Of a stretch of 64,000 nucleotides of DNA, positions 47,231-57,743 are shown one piece after another. Every line of letters begins with the position of its first letter. The stretch's first letter is position 1. The position numbers and the translations under genes are program-made. Origin of the DNA: Diabrotica undecimpunctata (taxonomy: Eukaryota; Arthropoda; Insecta; Coleoptera; Chrysomelidae); contig NC_092813.1 of the NCBI RefSeq assembly GCF_040954645.1, forward strand, positions 16,284,136 through 16,348,135. Reading direction: 5' to 3'. Under the pieces are notes generated by a model that made no database searches, was not told where the DNA came from, and saw only the letters and a list, made by a program, of their open reading frames with translations.

Positions 47231-48528
47231 CTTGGAAGGCAGTAGAAAAAGAAGTGAAGAAGAATTTAAATAAAAAATATGCACTAAAGAAATAAAATGT
47301 TCATGAGCGTGTAACACATGAGAGGAAGTATTTCTATAAATATAGTAACAAAGTCTGAACTGAAGAAATATTTACAAAAAATAGACGGTGGGGAAGATGG
47401 GGACTAATTTATAAAATAGGTGACCAATTGAACTAATATGAAATAAAGTAGATTAAGGATTTAAAAACCACAACAAGTATTACTCTGTAAATTTGGTACT
47501 TGATCGCATATTAATAAGAGCTATCAATAAGAAAGAGCTACATATAATATCTGAAAACATGAAAAAAACTACTAAGTATGAAAAGACAATAAATAGAATA
47601 AAAATAATTGTATCTAATACTACCTTAGACAAACATAAAAAGTCCTACTCTTTGTGATATAGTTACTACTATTTGAGAACACCGAAATAGTAGTAGCTTG
47701 GAAGTTTGGATAGAAATGACAGATTTGGTTGGATTTGCAATTTTTATATAAACAGATCGATACAAACGGCAGTTGCTTATTAAAACAATTCGAAAAAATT
47801 TTTTTTTTACTGCAAAATTATAGTAAAGTAAGTAAAGTAGAAAACTACTCTGTGCAGAATAAAGATACCGAATAATTGCACAATTTTGTCATCTTTTTTT
47901 TCCATTGTCCTTTCTTTTGACGCCTTTTACGTAAAAATCGGATCAGTTGCAACGAAGAAACGATCTAATGTTCCTTTGGAAATGCCTCCATATTTGTTTT
48001 TATGTCTTTATATTTGTCATCTCCAAACTTTTAATCAGCTATCTAACGTCACAGTATGACGACATCTTACGACCCACCATAAACGAGACAAAAATAACCA
48101 GAATGGACCTTAGAATCGTCTCGTAAGAAAAAACATGGAACGCATCCACCAAATACGCAGTTCTCTTGCTGTTTTAAAGAGACTATAAAGTGTACTTACC
48201 CCAAACAGTTATGTACAATGAAAATTACATAAAAATCCAGCAGCTTATCAACATATAAATCAAAAATATGTTCTAAGCTAAAATTTATAAAATTAAAGGA
48301 TTTAAACTTCAATCAAAAGTTAATAACATAATATTAAATAGATGGTATATTTTAAAATATAAGAGATACATTTTAAATTAACACAAAAATTAAATAAGAA
48401 ATTAAAAAATGATTTTAGACTACAAAAAAAAATAAAATTTTAGATAAAAATAGTGTTTATAATACACTTACATATAATCGGCGTACACTAATAATAACCA
48501 GATACCCTTTTTGTTAATAATTAGTTTC
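47231..48528. other. AT-rich desert
   Basis: No ORF of note. Nothing recognised. Confidence 0.5.
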
Positions 48529-48918
48529 ACACACACACACACACACGCAGTGATCAACCCTGCCCCTAGGAACATGTGTATACCAATGTAAGAATGGGAT
48601 CCACATGTCCGAAGATCAAACCGGTCACACCTCGCTAGTCGAAGTGGTACCTATCTGACCCCCAGGCTTTTCCACCACCCCTCCTCATTGTGTGACTTAC
48701 GTGAGGAGGCTTATGATCTGAAATTTACTTAAGATGCCCTGGGTAATAGGACATCCTCGGTTTTTAGTGAATGTGGTTATGCCACCTAACTGTAGGGGTA
48801 GCCACATCTAGGCTTTTCTCCCTATTTACTTTACTGACTCAATTGATTTTACTCTAGCTTTACGTCGGGACTTGAGTCCCTAAAAAAAGAAAAAGGAGCG
48901 TGTGTTCCGACCATAGAG

Positions 48919-48953
48919 CCATCAGCCTGAGCTGATGACTCTATGTCCGGAAA
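48919..48953. other. Conserved hairpin in the interspersed repeat
   Basis: CATAGAGCCATCAGC pairs with GCTGATGACTCTATG around CTGA, with one mismatch. The same hairpin is present in copies B and C, including at sites that otherwise vary. Confidence 0.7.
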
Positions 48954-49294
48954 AGAGTGTGTGACGAGAAATAGATTAGCAGAATACAAAGTTATGTAAT
49001 TAGAGACTGAACAATAAAACACAATAACTTTTGCCGTCGTCACCTGGGATTAAAATCAATAATAGAAACAAAATTGGACGAATGTAAGCATAATTTATTA
49101 TGAAAAAAAAAACAGGACTAATTATCAATTTTACGAAATACCCAAAACTCAAAATTAATAAAATTGGCAATTATTAAAAAATCAGTTAAAAGTAAGTAAT
49201 AAATAAGGAAAATCATATTTACCCTTAAAATACCAGCTCTGAGAAAAATGAGATTGTCGAAGATTTGCGTTCGATGTTCGATGTTCGATTTTAC

Positions 49295-49333
49295 ACTGAA
49301 CTAACGGAACAACCAAGAAGCGAAATATTTATA
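49295..49333 (-). promoter_or_regulatory. Putative RNA polymerase II core promoter in copy A
   Basis: On the minus strand TATAAATA (49333-49326) is followed about 35 bases later by TTCAGTG, an arthropod initiator-like TCAGT, then CGAACATCGAACATCGAACG downstream. The same arrangement is in copy C (55818-55825 for the TATA). Spacing is a little long. Confidence 0.4.
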
Positions 49334-49689
49334 TGCTAAATAGCTATAGCTATGCCTAATTATGATTCATGTTCCAATTTATTTACATTTAGATATTATA
49401 ATTACTGAAATCTTCTACGACTTGATCACAAGTATTTGAATTGTTTCATGTTGGCAGTTTTTCAAAGCTTACTCAACGATTTTGTCGTGGGTAGCAATAA
49501 TCAGTTCAGTGATATCAAATATTAACCTAAGGTTACATAAAATAAAAGCTATGTAAAAGAGTATCTCTCTTATGCAAAATAGTTATCTTAACGCAAATAA
49601 TATTCATTCTATATGTAATTAAATATAAAGCTATCAAAATCCCATATAATGTACTTTTTGTTCTATTATCAATAGGCCACCACTGCCAA

Positions 49690-50230
49690 CTGGCTTTTCC
49701 ACCACCCCTCCTCATCGTGTGACTTACGTGAGGAGGCTTATGATCTGAAATTTACTTAAGATGCCCTGGGTAATAGGACATCCTCGGTTTTTAGTGAATG
49801 TGGTTATGCCACCTAACTGTAGGGGTAGCCACATCTAGGCTTTTCTCCCTATTTACTTTACTGATTCAATTGATTTTACTCTAGCTTTACGTCGGGACTT
49901 GAGTCCCTAAAAAAAGAAAAAAGAGCGTGTGTTCCGACCATAGAGCCATCAGCCTGAGCTGATGACTCTACGTCCGGAAAAGAGTGTGTGCTCGGTCACT
50001 CAGCCGCCGATTTGGCAAAATAAATTTTGTTCTCCTCGCCGGCTGAGCACCCGAGAGGGGTCCGGCCACCAAGCCCATGCATGCCGCACATGACCTCAGT
50101 GCTCGGATTTCGCGAGTAGATCTTTCATTTCGATCTGCCTTAAGGGCCTAGTCCGCGGAGCGGTATATAGAAGGCCTGTAGAAAAGTATGAATGTATCAA
50201 TATGAATTTACGTTATTTAATCAGAAAACA
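49690..50230 (-). repeat. Interspersed repeat copy B, longer variant
   Basis: 49693-50000 matches copy A 48672-48975 with several substitutions, but then differs (CTCGGTCACTCAGCCGCC instead of ACGAGAAATAG) and continues through GC-rich sequence to 50180. It may be an older or fuller member of the same family. The Jockey element ends directly against it. Confidence 0.7.
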
Positions 50231-53034
50231 CTTTTTTTTTTTTTTTTTTGTTTTTTTTTTGTGGACTTCCTTGTGGCGTCGGGACTATAAAATGCCTGGG
50301 CAACAATTCTTTCCTTTTATCCTTAATCCTATTTGTGTGCGTGTATTGGGGTGTGCATTCCCAAGTGTATAATGCTCTCACACACCCCGGTGTATATTGG
50401 ACTTATAATTACCTAAAAACCTAAAAACCTAAAAAAGAAAAGCGTACCCTCTCGCCAGAGTTTTTTTTGGTGTGTTTTCTGATTGACTGCATTTCTTTGT
50501 TCGTTCTTCTTGCAACCATCTCATTCTTTATTTATTCGTTCGGGTTCTCCCTATATCGAGCTATCTGTTGTTTTGGTCTTCTGTGTACCGTCCTTGTGTT
50601 TTCATTGTAGTTAGTCAGCTCTCTTAACATTCTGCTGGGGTGGTTTCTTAGTCCGTTAAAAATTTCATATGCTCTCTCGTCTAGCGTGCGTAGGATTCTT
50701 GTTTGTCCTGAGTCTCTATATACATATCTCAAGGGTACGTACCTTGGTATCTTAAGGGCATCTCTGACTATTTGATTTTGAGTAGTCTGTATCTTTTTCC
50801 TGTTTGTTTTACAGGTGTGTCCCCACGCAGCGGATGCATATGTTAGGACTGGCAGGATAATATTATTCGCAACCCTGATTTTGGTTTTAAATCGTAGTTT
50901 ACTTTTCCTTCCAATAAGTGTTGAGAGCTGACTTTTCAACGCTTTGGCTTTGCGTATTTGCTGATTGATGTGCTCAGTGAACGTTAGCTTCTTATCTAGA
51001 TGTACCCCTAGGTATTTAGCCTGGTTGGTCCAGTCTACTGGGGTGTTTTCGATTGTAATTTCGCGATTTGGTACACTTCTTCTGTGACTAAACATTACAG
51101 CCTGTGTTTTATCTGGATTTAGGGCTATTTTCCATTTTATGCACCATCTTTGGAATCTGTTTAGTGCTCTTTGCAGATGATTAGCTGCATGATCCGGGTT
51201 TCTCCAGCTAACAGCTATTGCTGTGTCGTCAGCGTAAAGACTCAACAGAGAGCCTGGCTCTTTTGGCGTGTCGGCCGTATAGATGGTGTACAGGTACGGC
51301 GACAGCACCGCTCCCTGAGGCACACCCGCCTCCAGGGTCCCGACTTCGGATAGGGTTGCCCCTACTCGAACTCTGAACCTTCTGTTGGCAAGATATGACG
51401 CAAGGAGGCATGTCATCGCCTCACTGTAACCAAATTCATTCATTTTATAGATGAGTCCATGGTGCCAGACTCTGTCGAAGGCTTTGCTGACGTCCAGAAA
51501 AGCTGTAGCTGTGTACATTTTTTCATTAAATCCTTTGGTGATGAATTCTGTAAGTCGTAGTACCTGTAATTCACAGGAGTGTTCGCTTCTGAACCCGAAT
51601 TGAGCCTCTGGTATGGTTCCTAGCATTTGTGATTCTTCATTAAGTCTTTTTAGTATAACTCTTTCCGCTATCTTGCTTATAGATGATAATAAGCTGATAG
51701 GTCTGTAATTTTGCGGAAATGTGCCGTTTTTACCAGGTTTTGCAATCATTATTACGTGTGCCTCTTTCCACCTATCTGGGAAATATCGTAGTTTTAGCAT
51801 GTTGTTTATTATGTTAGTGATATAAACAATAGCTTTTGTTGGTAGATTTTTCAGCGCCCTATTTGTGATGTTGTCGGGTCCTGGGGCTTTTTTGGCATTT
51901 GTCATTTTTATAAGTTCCTTTATTTCTTCGGGAGATGTATGTGTAATACCTATTCTGCCCTTTTTCCTTCTAAGTCTTCTCGCTGTTCTTTCTACCTCTT
52001 CTTCAAAGTCTATGTCATCGTCGGGGTCTTCGTTGTTTCTACACGCCCTTTCTAGTTCGTCCTTCATGACTTCGGCTTTGTCGATTTCCGTATGGACAAT
52101 CCTGTTTACTTCGTGTAGGGAAGGTATGGGTTTCTTGTCCTTTCGAAGGATTTTAGATAACTTCCAGAAGGCGGATTTGTTAGGATTTAGCTCATCGATA
52201 TAGGAGTCCCAGCTTTCATTTCTATGATTTTGAAGTTGTTTTTTCACTTCCCTGTCTAGCTCATTTGCAATCCTTTTGTCTTCTACCATTCTTGTGCGGT
52301 AGGCCCTTCTTCTTTTCCGGTTTTTCTCTTTGATTAGGTTTTGAAGTTCTATACTTATATCCCTGAATCTTCCTTTTTGTCTTGTGATTGTTTCGGTTTT
52401 GGAGCGGGCATCGATAGCATTGTTTATTGCTTGTTCTAGTTTTATTACACTGTCTTCTAGTTCTGTAATATTATTAGTTGTTGGGATGTTACCGATGTTC
52501 TCGCTCACAATTCTTCTAAAGTTTGGCCAACTTGTTTTCTTTCTGTTGTGGGGCTGCAAATAGTTCAATTCTGTTGCGCCCAGGGTCAGGACGATTAGGT
52601 TATGTGTCGAATCGCCTTCATTTAGAGAGTGTATCTCGTATTGTTGACCCACGTTGTGTAGGATTGCAATGTCGAGATACGTAGGGAGTTCTCCGTGGAA
52701 ACATGTCGGTTCTGTTGGTCCGATGACATATGTGTTCGGTCTGTTCTCGAGATGGTTGCAGAGATATCTTCCGTTTCGGTTGGTCGTCCTGTCAAACCAA
52801 TTGGGAGATCTAGCATTTAGGTCTCCAATAATTATAGTTGGCTCTTCTGAGTTCAGTATTAGGCTCAAATCTTCGTTGAAAATCGGATCATGTGGTCTAA
52901 CGTAAGCTGACACTATTTTTAGTGTTTCGTTGTTGGCCTTAAGTCGAATAATTGTGGCTTCCATTGTCACCAGTCCGTCTGGTGTTGGGATGTGCTCGTG
53001 TTCGAGTCCCCTTTTGACTAATATAGCTGTTCCC
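50231..53034 (-). mobile_element. 5'-truncated Jockey-type non-LTR element, minus strand
   Basis: The poly(A) tail appears as T tracts at 50231-50261 and the 3' UTR as 50262-50531. ORF2 runs to 52970 with endonuclease sequence continuing upstream as GTAILVKRGLEHEHIPTP to about 53034, where homology stops abruptly. ORF1 and the start of the endonuclease are missing, a typical 5' truncation. No clear target duplication was found. Confidence 0.87.
50532..52970 (-). CDS. Jockey ORF2, truncated at the 5' end, 812 codons open
   Basis: Endonuclease part (residues about 1-130): TIIIGDLNARSPNWFDRTTN, NTYVIGPTEPTCFHGELPTY, LDIAILHN. Linker with basic helices (150-330). RT from about 345: KKAPGPDNITNRALKNLP, NYRPISLLSSISKIAERVI, EAQFGFRSEHSCELQVLRL, AFLDVSKAFDRVWHHGLIY, GVPQGAVLSPYLYTIYTAD and the catalytic YADDTAIAV. 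The tail includes KYLGVHLDKKLTFTEHINQQ and LPVLTYASAAWGHTCK. Met at 52970 is an internal codon of the endonuclease, not the native start. This is the only uninterrupted Jockey RT here; it would need a complete endonuclease to act. Confidence 0.9.
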   Translation of the reverse strand: MTMEATIIRLKANNETLKIVSAYVRPHDPIFNEDLSLILNSEEPTIIIGDLNARSPNWFDRTTNRNGRYLCNHLENRPNTYVIGPTEPTCFHGELPTYLDIAILHNVGQQYEIHSLNEGDSTHNLIVLTLGATELNYLQPHNRKKTSWPNFRRIVSENIGNIPTTNNITELEDSVIKLEQAINNAIDARSKTETITRQKGRFRDISIELQNLIKEKNRKRRRAYRTRMVEDKRIANELDREVKKQLQNHRNESWDSYIDELNPNKSAFWKLSKILRKDKKPIPSLHEVNRIVHTEIDKAEVMKDELERACRNNEDPDDDIDFEEEVERTARRLRRKKGRIGITHTSPEEIKELIKMTNAKKAPGPDNITNRALKNLPTKAIVYITNIINNMLKLRYFPDRWKEAHVIMIAKPGKNGTFPQNYRPISLLSSISKIAERVILKRLNEESQMLGTIPEAQFGFRSEHSCELQVLRLTEFITKGFNEKMYTATAFLDVSKAFDRVWHHGLIYKMNEFGYSEAMTCLLASYLANRRFRVRVGATLSEVGTLEAGVPQGAVLSPYLYTIYTADTPKEPGSLLSLYADDTAIAVSWRNPDHAANHLQRALNRFQRWCIKWKIALNPDKTQAVMFSHRRSVPNREITIENTPVDWTNQAKYLGVHLDKKLTFTEHINQQIRKAKALKSQLSTLIGRKSKLRFKTKIRVANNIILPVLTYASAAWGHTCKTNRKKIQTTQNQIVRDALKIPRYVPLRYVYRDSGQTRILRTLDERAYEIFNGLRNHPSRMLRELTNYNENTRTVHRRPKQQIARYRENPNE

Positions 53035-54048
53035 CATTATGCTCACGACTTATCAAAAATGGCAGATGATATATGTTCACAAAAGTATACGGTGAATTTG
53101 ATGACATAAACATGATGACATTTTTTTTGAAAGTACTACAACTGATAAATGCTGTATATAAAAAAGCATACTTTATATAAAAAAAATCGACATCAATAAA
53201 AACGATAAATTCGGAAAAAATACTTCTCTTTTTTTTTCAATAAAAATTTAGAAAGAAGAGAAAAGGAAAAAAGGGACTCTTAAAGAGGTTACGTTGAAAA
53301 ATTAAACTAAGAAAGCTAATAAGTGTGATTAACAATTTTTGGTTGGAAACACTTTGGACCTATATGGAATCGAGACAAGTAAATTTTTAGATATAGGCAT
53401 ATATTTACACCAAAATAAAATCAATATTTGAATAAAGCAAATCATAAAATAAAATATACAAGTGAAATGAATAATAAAGATGAGGATAAAAAAAAAAATT
53501 CTATAAAATGCAATGGTGAAAACACTTTCAACTTTAACCCAATAGTAGGTTTAAAGTTTAACCTAAAAGTAAAGAAGAAATATGGAAAATTATATAAACA
53601 GACTGTAAGTTAGATTAGGTTCAATATTATTAGACCCTTAACCCCTCTTCCACTTGACATAAGGGAATAGACATGAAAATAACTACCAAAAATGGAGAAA
53701 TATTAATCATATTGCAATTGGACGTAAAAAAAAAATTTTAACTTCTATCACACACAAAATATACATAATAAATATATTAACGAGATTACTTCTAAAAACA
53801 ATGCGGGATAAGATTAAAACGGGATTACATAAATTTAAATAGACGATGGCCACAAAGAAAATGAGAAAAAGTACAAGCTAGAACTTTTAAAAGAAATTAG
53901 GTGGAAAAAAAACTTGAAAGAGATAATCATAGAAACTTAAAACCAAAAGTCAGAAAAAACTGAAACGGCAATGTCTCATAGGACAACATTTTTGAAGAAA
54001 ATTTTAATGAATTATAATCAAATATAATCAATGACCGATCCAGATATT
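53035..54048. other. AT-rich desert
   Basis: Nothing recognised apart from low-complexity A-rich runs. Confidence 0.5.
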
Positions 54049-54318
54049 GTGAAATTCGTTAAAGTTCAGAGGCTTAAATGGGCTGGACACATTGCTAGGA
54101 TGTTAGATCACGAATAAACGAAGAGATTAACATTTTTAAAACCAGAGGGCACAAGAAGCAGAGGACGACCACGAATGACATGGATTGATGATGTGGAAGA
54201 GGACCTCCAGATTCTAAAGGTTAGAAGTTGTAGGGAAGTTGCCAGGAATCGACAGGAGTGGCGACTTTTTTATGAGCAGGCCAAGATCCACAACGGATTG
54301 TGGAGCCACTTATGATAA
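54049..54318 (+). mobile_element. 3' fragment of a non-LTR retrotransposon
   Basis: Reads VQRLKWAGHIARMLDHE, a stop, then TRSRGRPRMTWIDDVEEDLQ and CREVARNRQEWRLFYEQAK, ending in stop codons and a GATAATGATAAT tail. This is the typical C-terminal end of an ORF2 (LKWAGH...GRPR...W-D-D-V-E-D) followed by a short-repeat 3' tail. Confidence 0.75.
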
Positions 54319-55024
54319 TGATAATCAATAAAAAGTGGCTTAATGAATAAGGGAACTTAAATATCACCAAATATTGGATAGGATATTACTGAGTTAGATC
54401 ACTTTTAAATCCCATTTTTGGGACTAGCATTAAATCATTTCTTGCTCTATTAAGATTAAAAGAAGATAACACAAATTTAAATAAAAGATGGTCATTAACA
54501 AAAATAAAAAAAAGTATGAGCTAGAAATTCTAAAAAAATTAGGTAGAAGATAACCTTGAAAGAGGGAATCGAAAAACCTTAAAAATAAAGAGAAAAAATT
54601 GAAGAAGCAATGTCTCATAGGACAATTGTTTTTAAAGACAATTATAATAATTTTAATCGATTATAATCATTTAAAAAAAATGTGGCTTAATGAATAACAT
54701 AAAACGATTTGAAAAGAAGAATGCAAGATAAAAATAATACATTCAAGTGAAGGGAATACAGAAAAATACAAGAACTAGTCAACTTAAAAATATAATTACA
54801 CCAACATTTTATAAGTTAATTTAAAAATATAAAAAATAAAAATCTTCGAAACCAAAGAAATATTATAACTGATATATACAAATAATAAAGAAATATTAAT
54901 AGATACTTTTAACAAAATATATCAACCAGAAGAAGAGAGATTGAGTAATAGAGTATTTAATAATTAAATAGACTAAACCTCGATGGTATAATAAAAAGTG
55001 GCAGAAAAATTGGACGAGAAATAG
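54319..55024. other. AT-rich desert
   Basis: Contains an imperfect repeat of 53880-53990: AAGTA(C/T)(A/G)AGCTAGAA, then TTAGGTGGA/TTAGGTAGA and ATGTCTCATAGGACAA at 53972 and 54610. This suggests an older local duplication of about 100-130 bp spaced roughly 640 bp. Confidence 0.5.
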
Positions 55025-56166
55025 ACACACACACACACGCAGTGATCAACCCTGCCCCTAGGAACATGTGTATACCAATGTAAGAATGGGATCCACATGT
55101 CCGAAGATCAAACCGGTCACACCTCGCTAGTCGAAGTGGTACCTATCTGACCCCCAGGCTTTTCCACCACCCCTCCTCATCGTGTGACTTACGTGAGGAG
55201 GCTTATGATCTGAAATTTACTTAAGATGCCCTGGGTAATAGGACATCCTCGGTTTTTAGTGAATGTGGTTATGCCACCTAACTGTAGGGGTAGCCACATC
55301 TAGGCTTTTCTCCCTATTTACTTTACTGACTCAATTGATTTTACTCTAGCTTTACGTCGGGACTTGAGTCCCTAAAAAAAGAAAAAGGAGCGTGTGTTCC
55401 GACCATAGAGCCATCAGCCTGAGCTGATGACTCTATGTCCGGAAAAGAGTGTGTGACGAGAAATAGATTAGCAGAATACAAAGTTATGTAATTAGAGACT
55501 GAACAATAAAACACAATAACTTTTGCCGTCGTCACCTGGGATTAAAATCAATAATAGAAACAAAATTGGACGAATGTAAGCATAATTTATTATGAAAAAA
55601 AAAACAGGACTAATTATCAATTTTACGAAATACCCAAAACTCAAAATTAATAAAATTGGCAATTATTAAAAAATCAGTTAAAAGTAAGTAATAAATAAGG
55701 AAAATCATATTTACCCTTAAAATACCAGCTCTGAGAAAAATGAGATTGTCGAAGATTTGCGTTCGATGTTCGATGTTCGATTTTACACTGAACTAACGGA
55801 ACAACCAAGAAGCGAAATATTTATATGCTAAATAGCTATAGCTATGCCTAATTATGATTCATGTTCCAATTTATTTACATTTAGATATTATAATTACTGA
55901 AATCTTCTACGACTTGATCACAAGTATTTGAATTGTTTCATGTTGGCAGTTTTTCAAAGCTTACTCAACGATTTTGTCGTGGGTAGCAATAATCAGTTCA
56001 GTGATATCAAATATTAACCTAAGGTTACATAAAATAAAAGCTATGTAAAAGAGTATCTCTCTTATGCAAAATAGTTATCTTAACGCAAATAATATTCATT
56101 CTATATGTAATTAAATATAAAGCTATCAAAATCCCATATAATGTACTTTTTGTTCTATTATCAATA
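55025..56166 (-). repeat. 1.13-kb interspersed repeat, copy C
   Basis: Same length and near-identical sequence as copy A, starting in (CA)n and ending ATTATCAATA. Flanks differ from those of copy A on both sides. Confidence 0.85.
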
Positions 56167-56355
56167 TTCGGCCCTATCGGCTACATTCCCGGTCAATTTT
56201 ACGAAAAAAAAAACCAGAAATTAATACTAAGGAAAATGGGAGACTATGTTGTAGGGTGCTTAAATCATATAGAAAAACAAAAACTACTTGGATAATAACA
56301 ATTAAAAATGCTTACCTACTAAAACAAAAAGAAACAGTAATAGATGATGAAAAAG

Positions 56356-56360
56356 GTATT
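56356..56360. repeat. Left 5-bp target duplication GTATT of BEL element 2
   Basis: GTATT before TGTTCCAG; repeated at 63644-63648. Confidence 0.92.
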
Positions 56361-56964
56361 TGTTCCAGAAAAAAACATATCGTTTTAAAATATAAAATAA
56401 AAATATAATTCCTTAGACTTTTCTTAGTGTAGAATAAGTAAAATAGTCATTTCATCAAGTTTGCTCGGGATACCCGACTCATTGGCGCCACAGCCTCTTA
56501 AATAGTTTTCACACCTAAATACAAGAGGGGTAATCTTCACTTTTACGCATTAAGTAGTATTATCAGATCAGTTCCTTCTCACACATCGCCTTTGAGGCAT
56601 GTGCATTTTAAAACACTCTCAATTCATGTATAAAATATTTCTCTACGCCGAAATCGGGCATTTTTCTCATAACGGTTTTCTCTTTCGCGTGTTATAAAGA
56701 AAGAATTATTTGATATTGTATAGTCAGCTACTACCGTGTTGAGGCTTCTCTACTCTAAAAATAGTTAATTATAAGTCGATAAACTAAAAGTGCTTTTATT
56801 TCTCTGGAGCTATATTTGCTCAAATTAACAATCCTTATCCTTCAACGGTCACTGAAGAACCAAACCTATGGAGATACATACATTTACAAGTCCTTTGAAG
56901 TAAGGCTTGGAATCAAAAGATTTCCAACCCTCTTATGTAGGGAGCCAGTTACAAGGCCCCCACA
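56361..56964 (+). repeat. Left LTR of BEL element 2 (604 bp)
   Basis: TGTTCCAGAA...CCCCCACA; matches 63040-63643 with a few substitutions. Confidence 0.95.
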
Positions 56965-57224
56965 TCTCGTGGTCTTATCGAGCACAGATTATTTGATGAA
57001 ACAGGACTGAAGAAAGAAAAGGATTACACACGCCGGAGAGCAACAGGAAGAAAGAATAATGGTTTCTCGTCCCTAGAAGAAAGATTGCACAAGTTGACCT
57101 TCGTTCAAGATTAGACACGTGTGTTTTGTGAACAGTGCGTTATGTGTTGCTAAGCGAAAGCGATAATTAAATTGGATACTTGCAAAACATTTGGTGAGGT
57201 TAAAACTCTTTCTATATTTTCTAT

Positions 57225-57371
57225 ATTAATTACTATTTAACTGGGAATAAGCCACAATTAAAGGTTAAAATACGTTTATTGACGTTTCAATTTCCACTTC
57301 GGAAATTGAAACGTCAATAAACGTATTTTAACCTTTAATTGTGGCTTATTCCCAGTTAAATAGTAATTAAT
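57225..57371. repeat. Perfect palindrome, 70-bp arms, 5-base loop
   Basis: 57226-57295 is the exact reverse complement of 57301-57370 around ACTTC; one more base pairs on each side. The arm reads TTAATTACTATTTAACTGGG at its start and GACGTTTCAATTTCC at its end. It lies in the untranslated leader between the left LTR and gag. Confidence 0.97.
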
Positions 57372-57743
57372 TTAAAATGCCACAAGAAAATAGCTTCAGA
57401 ACAATATTATATTTTCTATAATCACTGCATGCACATAATTTATATTGGTAGATATTTGTCTCAACTTTTATTTGTTTATTAATATTTATATTAACTAATG
57501 GCTTTGATTTGACAACAGATCTTTCTTCTCAATATCGCTTAAGATAGCTGACAATTATTTATTATACAGATTGTCTCACAGCCCGCTCTCAAGAAAAATA
57601 TTTGTTTTATCACTCTAGTAAAAATACTCTATTAAAATTAAGATCGCGTCTTAGTTGAAAAAGACATTTACACTAAACAAAATCATTCACTCTTATTTCT
57701 CGCTCAGTATATATTTGCAAATAAATTCACTTTAAATAAAAAA

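Larger units (their letters stand above)
48529..49674 (-). repeat. 1.13-kb interspersed repeat, copy A
   Basis: From the (CA)n tract at 48529-48546 to ATTATCAATA at 49674. Bases 48547-49674 are the same length (1128 bp) as copy C (55039-56166), with one substitution noticed (CTCATTGTG/CTCATCGTG). On the minus strand it starts at a constant 5' end and finishes in (TG)n, as a retroposed unit might. It contains a hairpin (48919-48953) and a TATA/initiator-like pair. Class unknown. Confidence 0.85.

Noticed and set aside
48930..48962. CTGATGA followed by GGAAAAG in repeat copies A, B and C
   Set aside because: No helix II can form in the right place; the CTGATGA is part of the simple hairpin.
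50532..52970. Met at 52970 as a true start codon
   Set aside because: Endonuclease sequence continues in frame upstream to about 53034, so the Met is internal to a truncated ORF2.
48529..56166. Copies A and C as LTRs of one element
   Set aside because: No TG...CA ends, no primer site or polypurine tract beside them, no matching target duplication, and the interior holds an unrelated Jockey element and desert.
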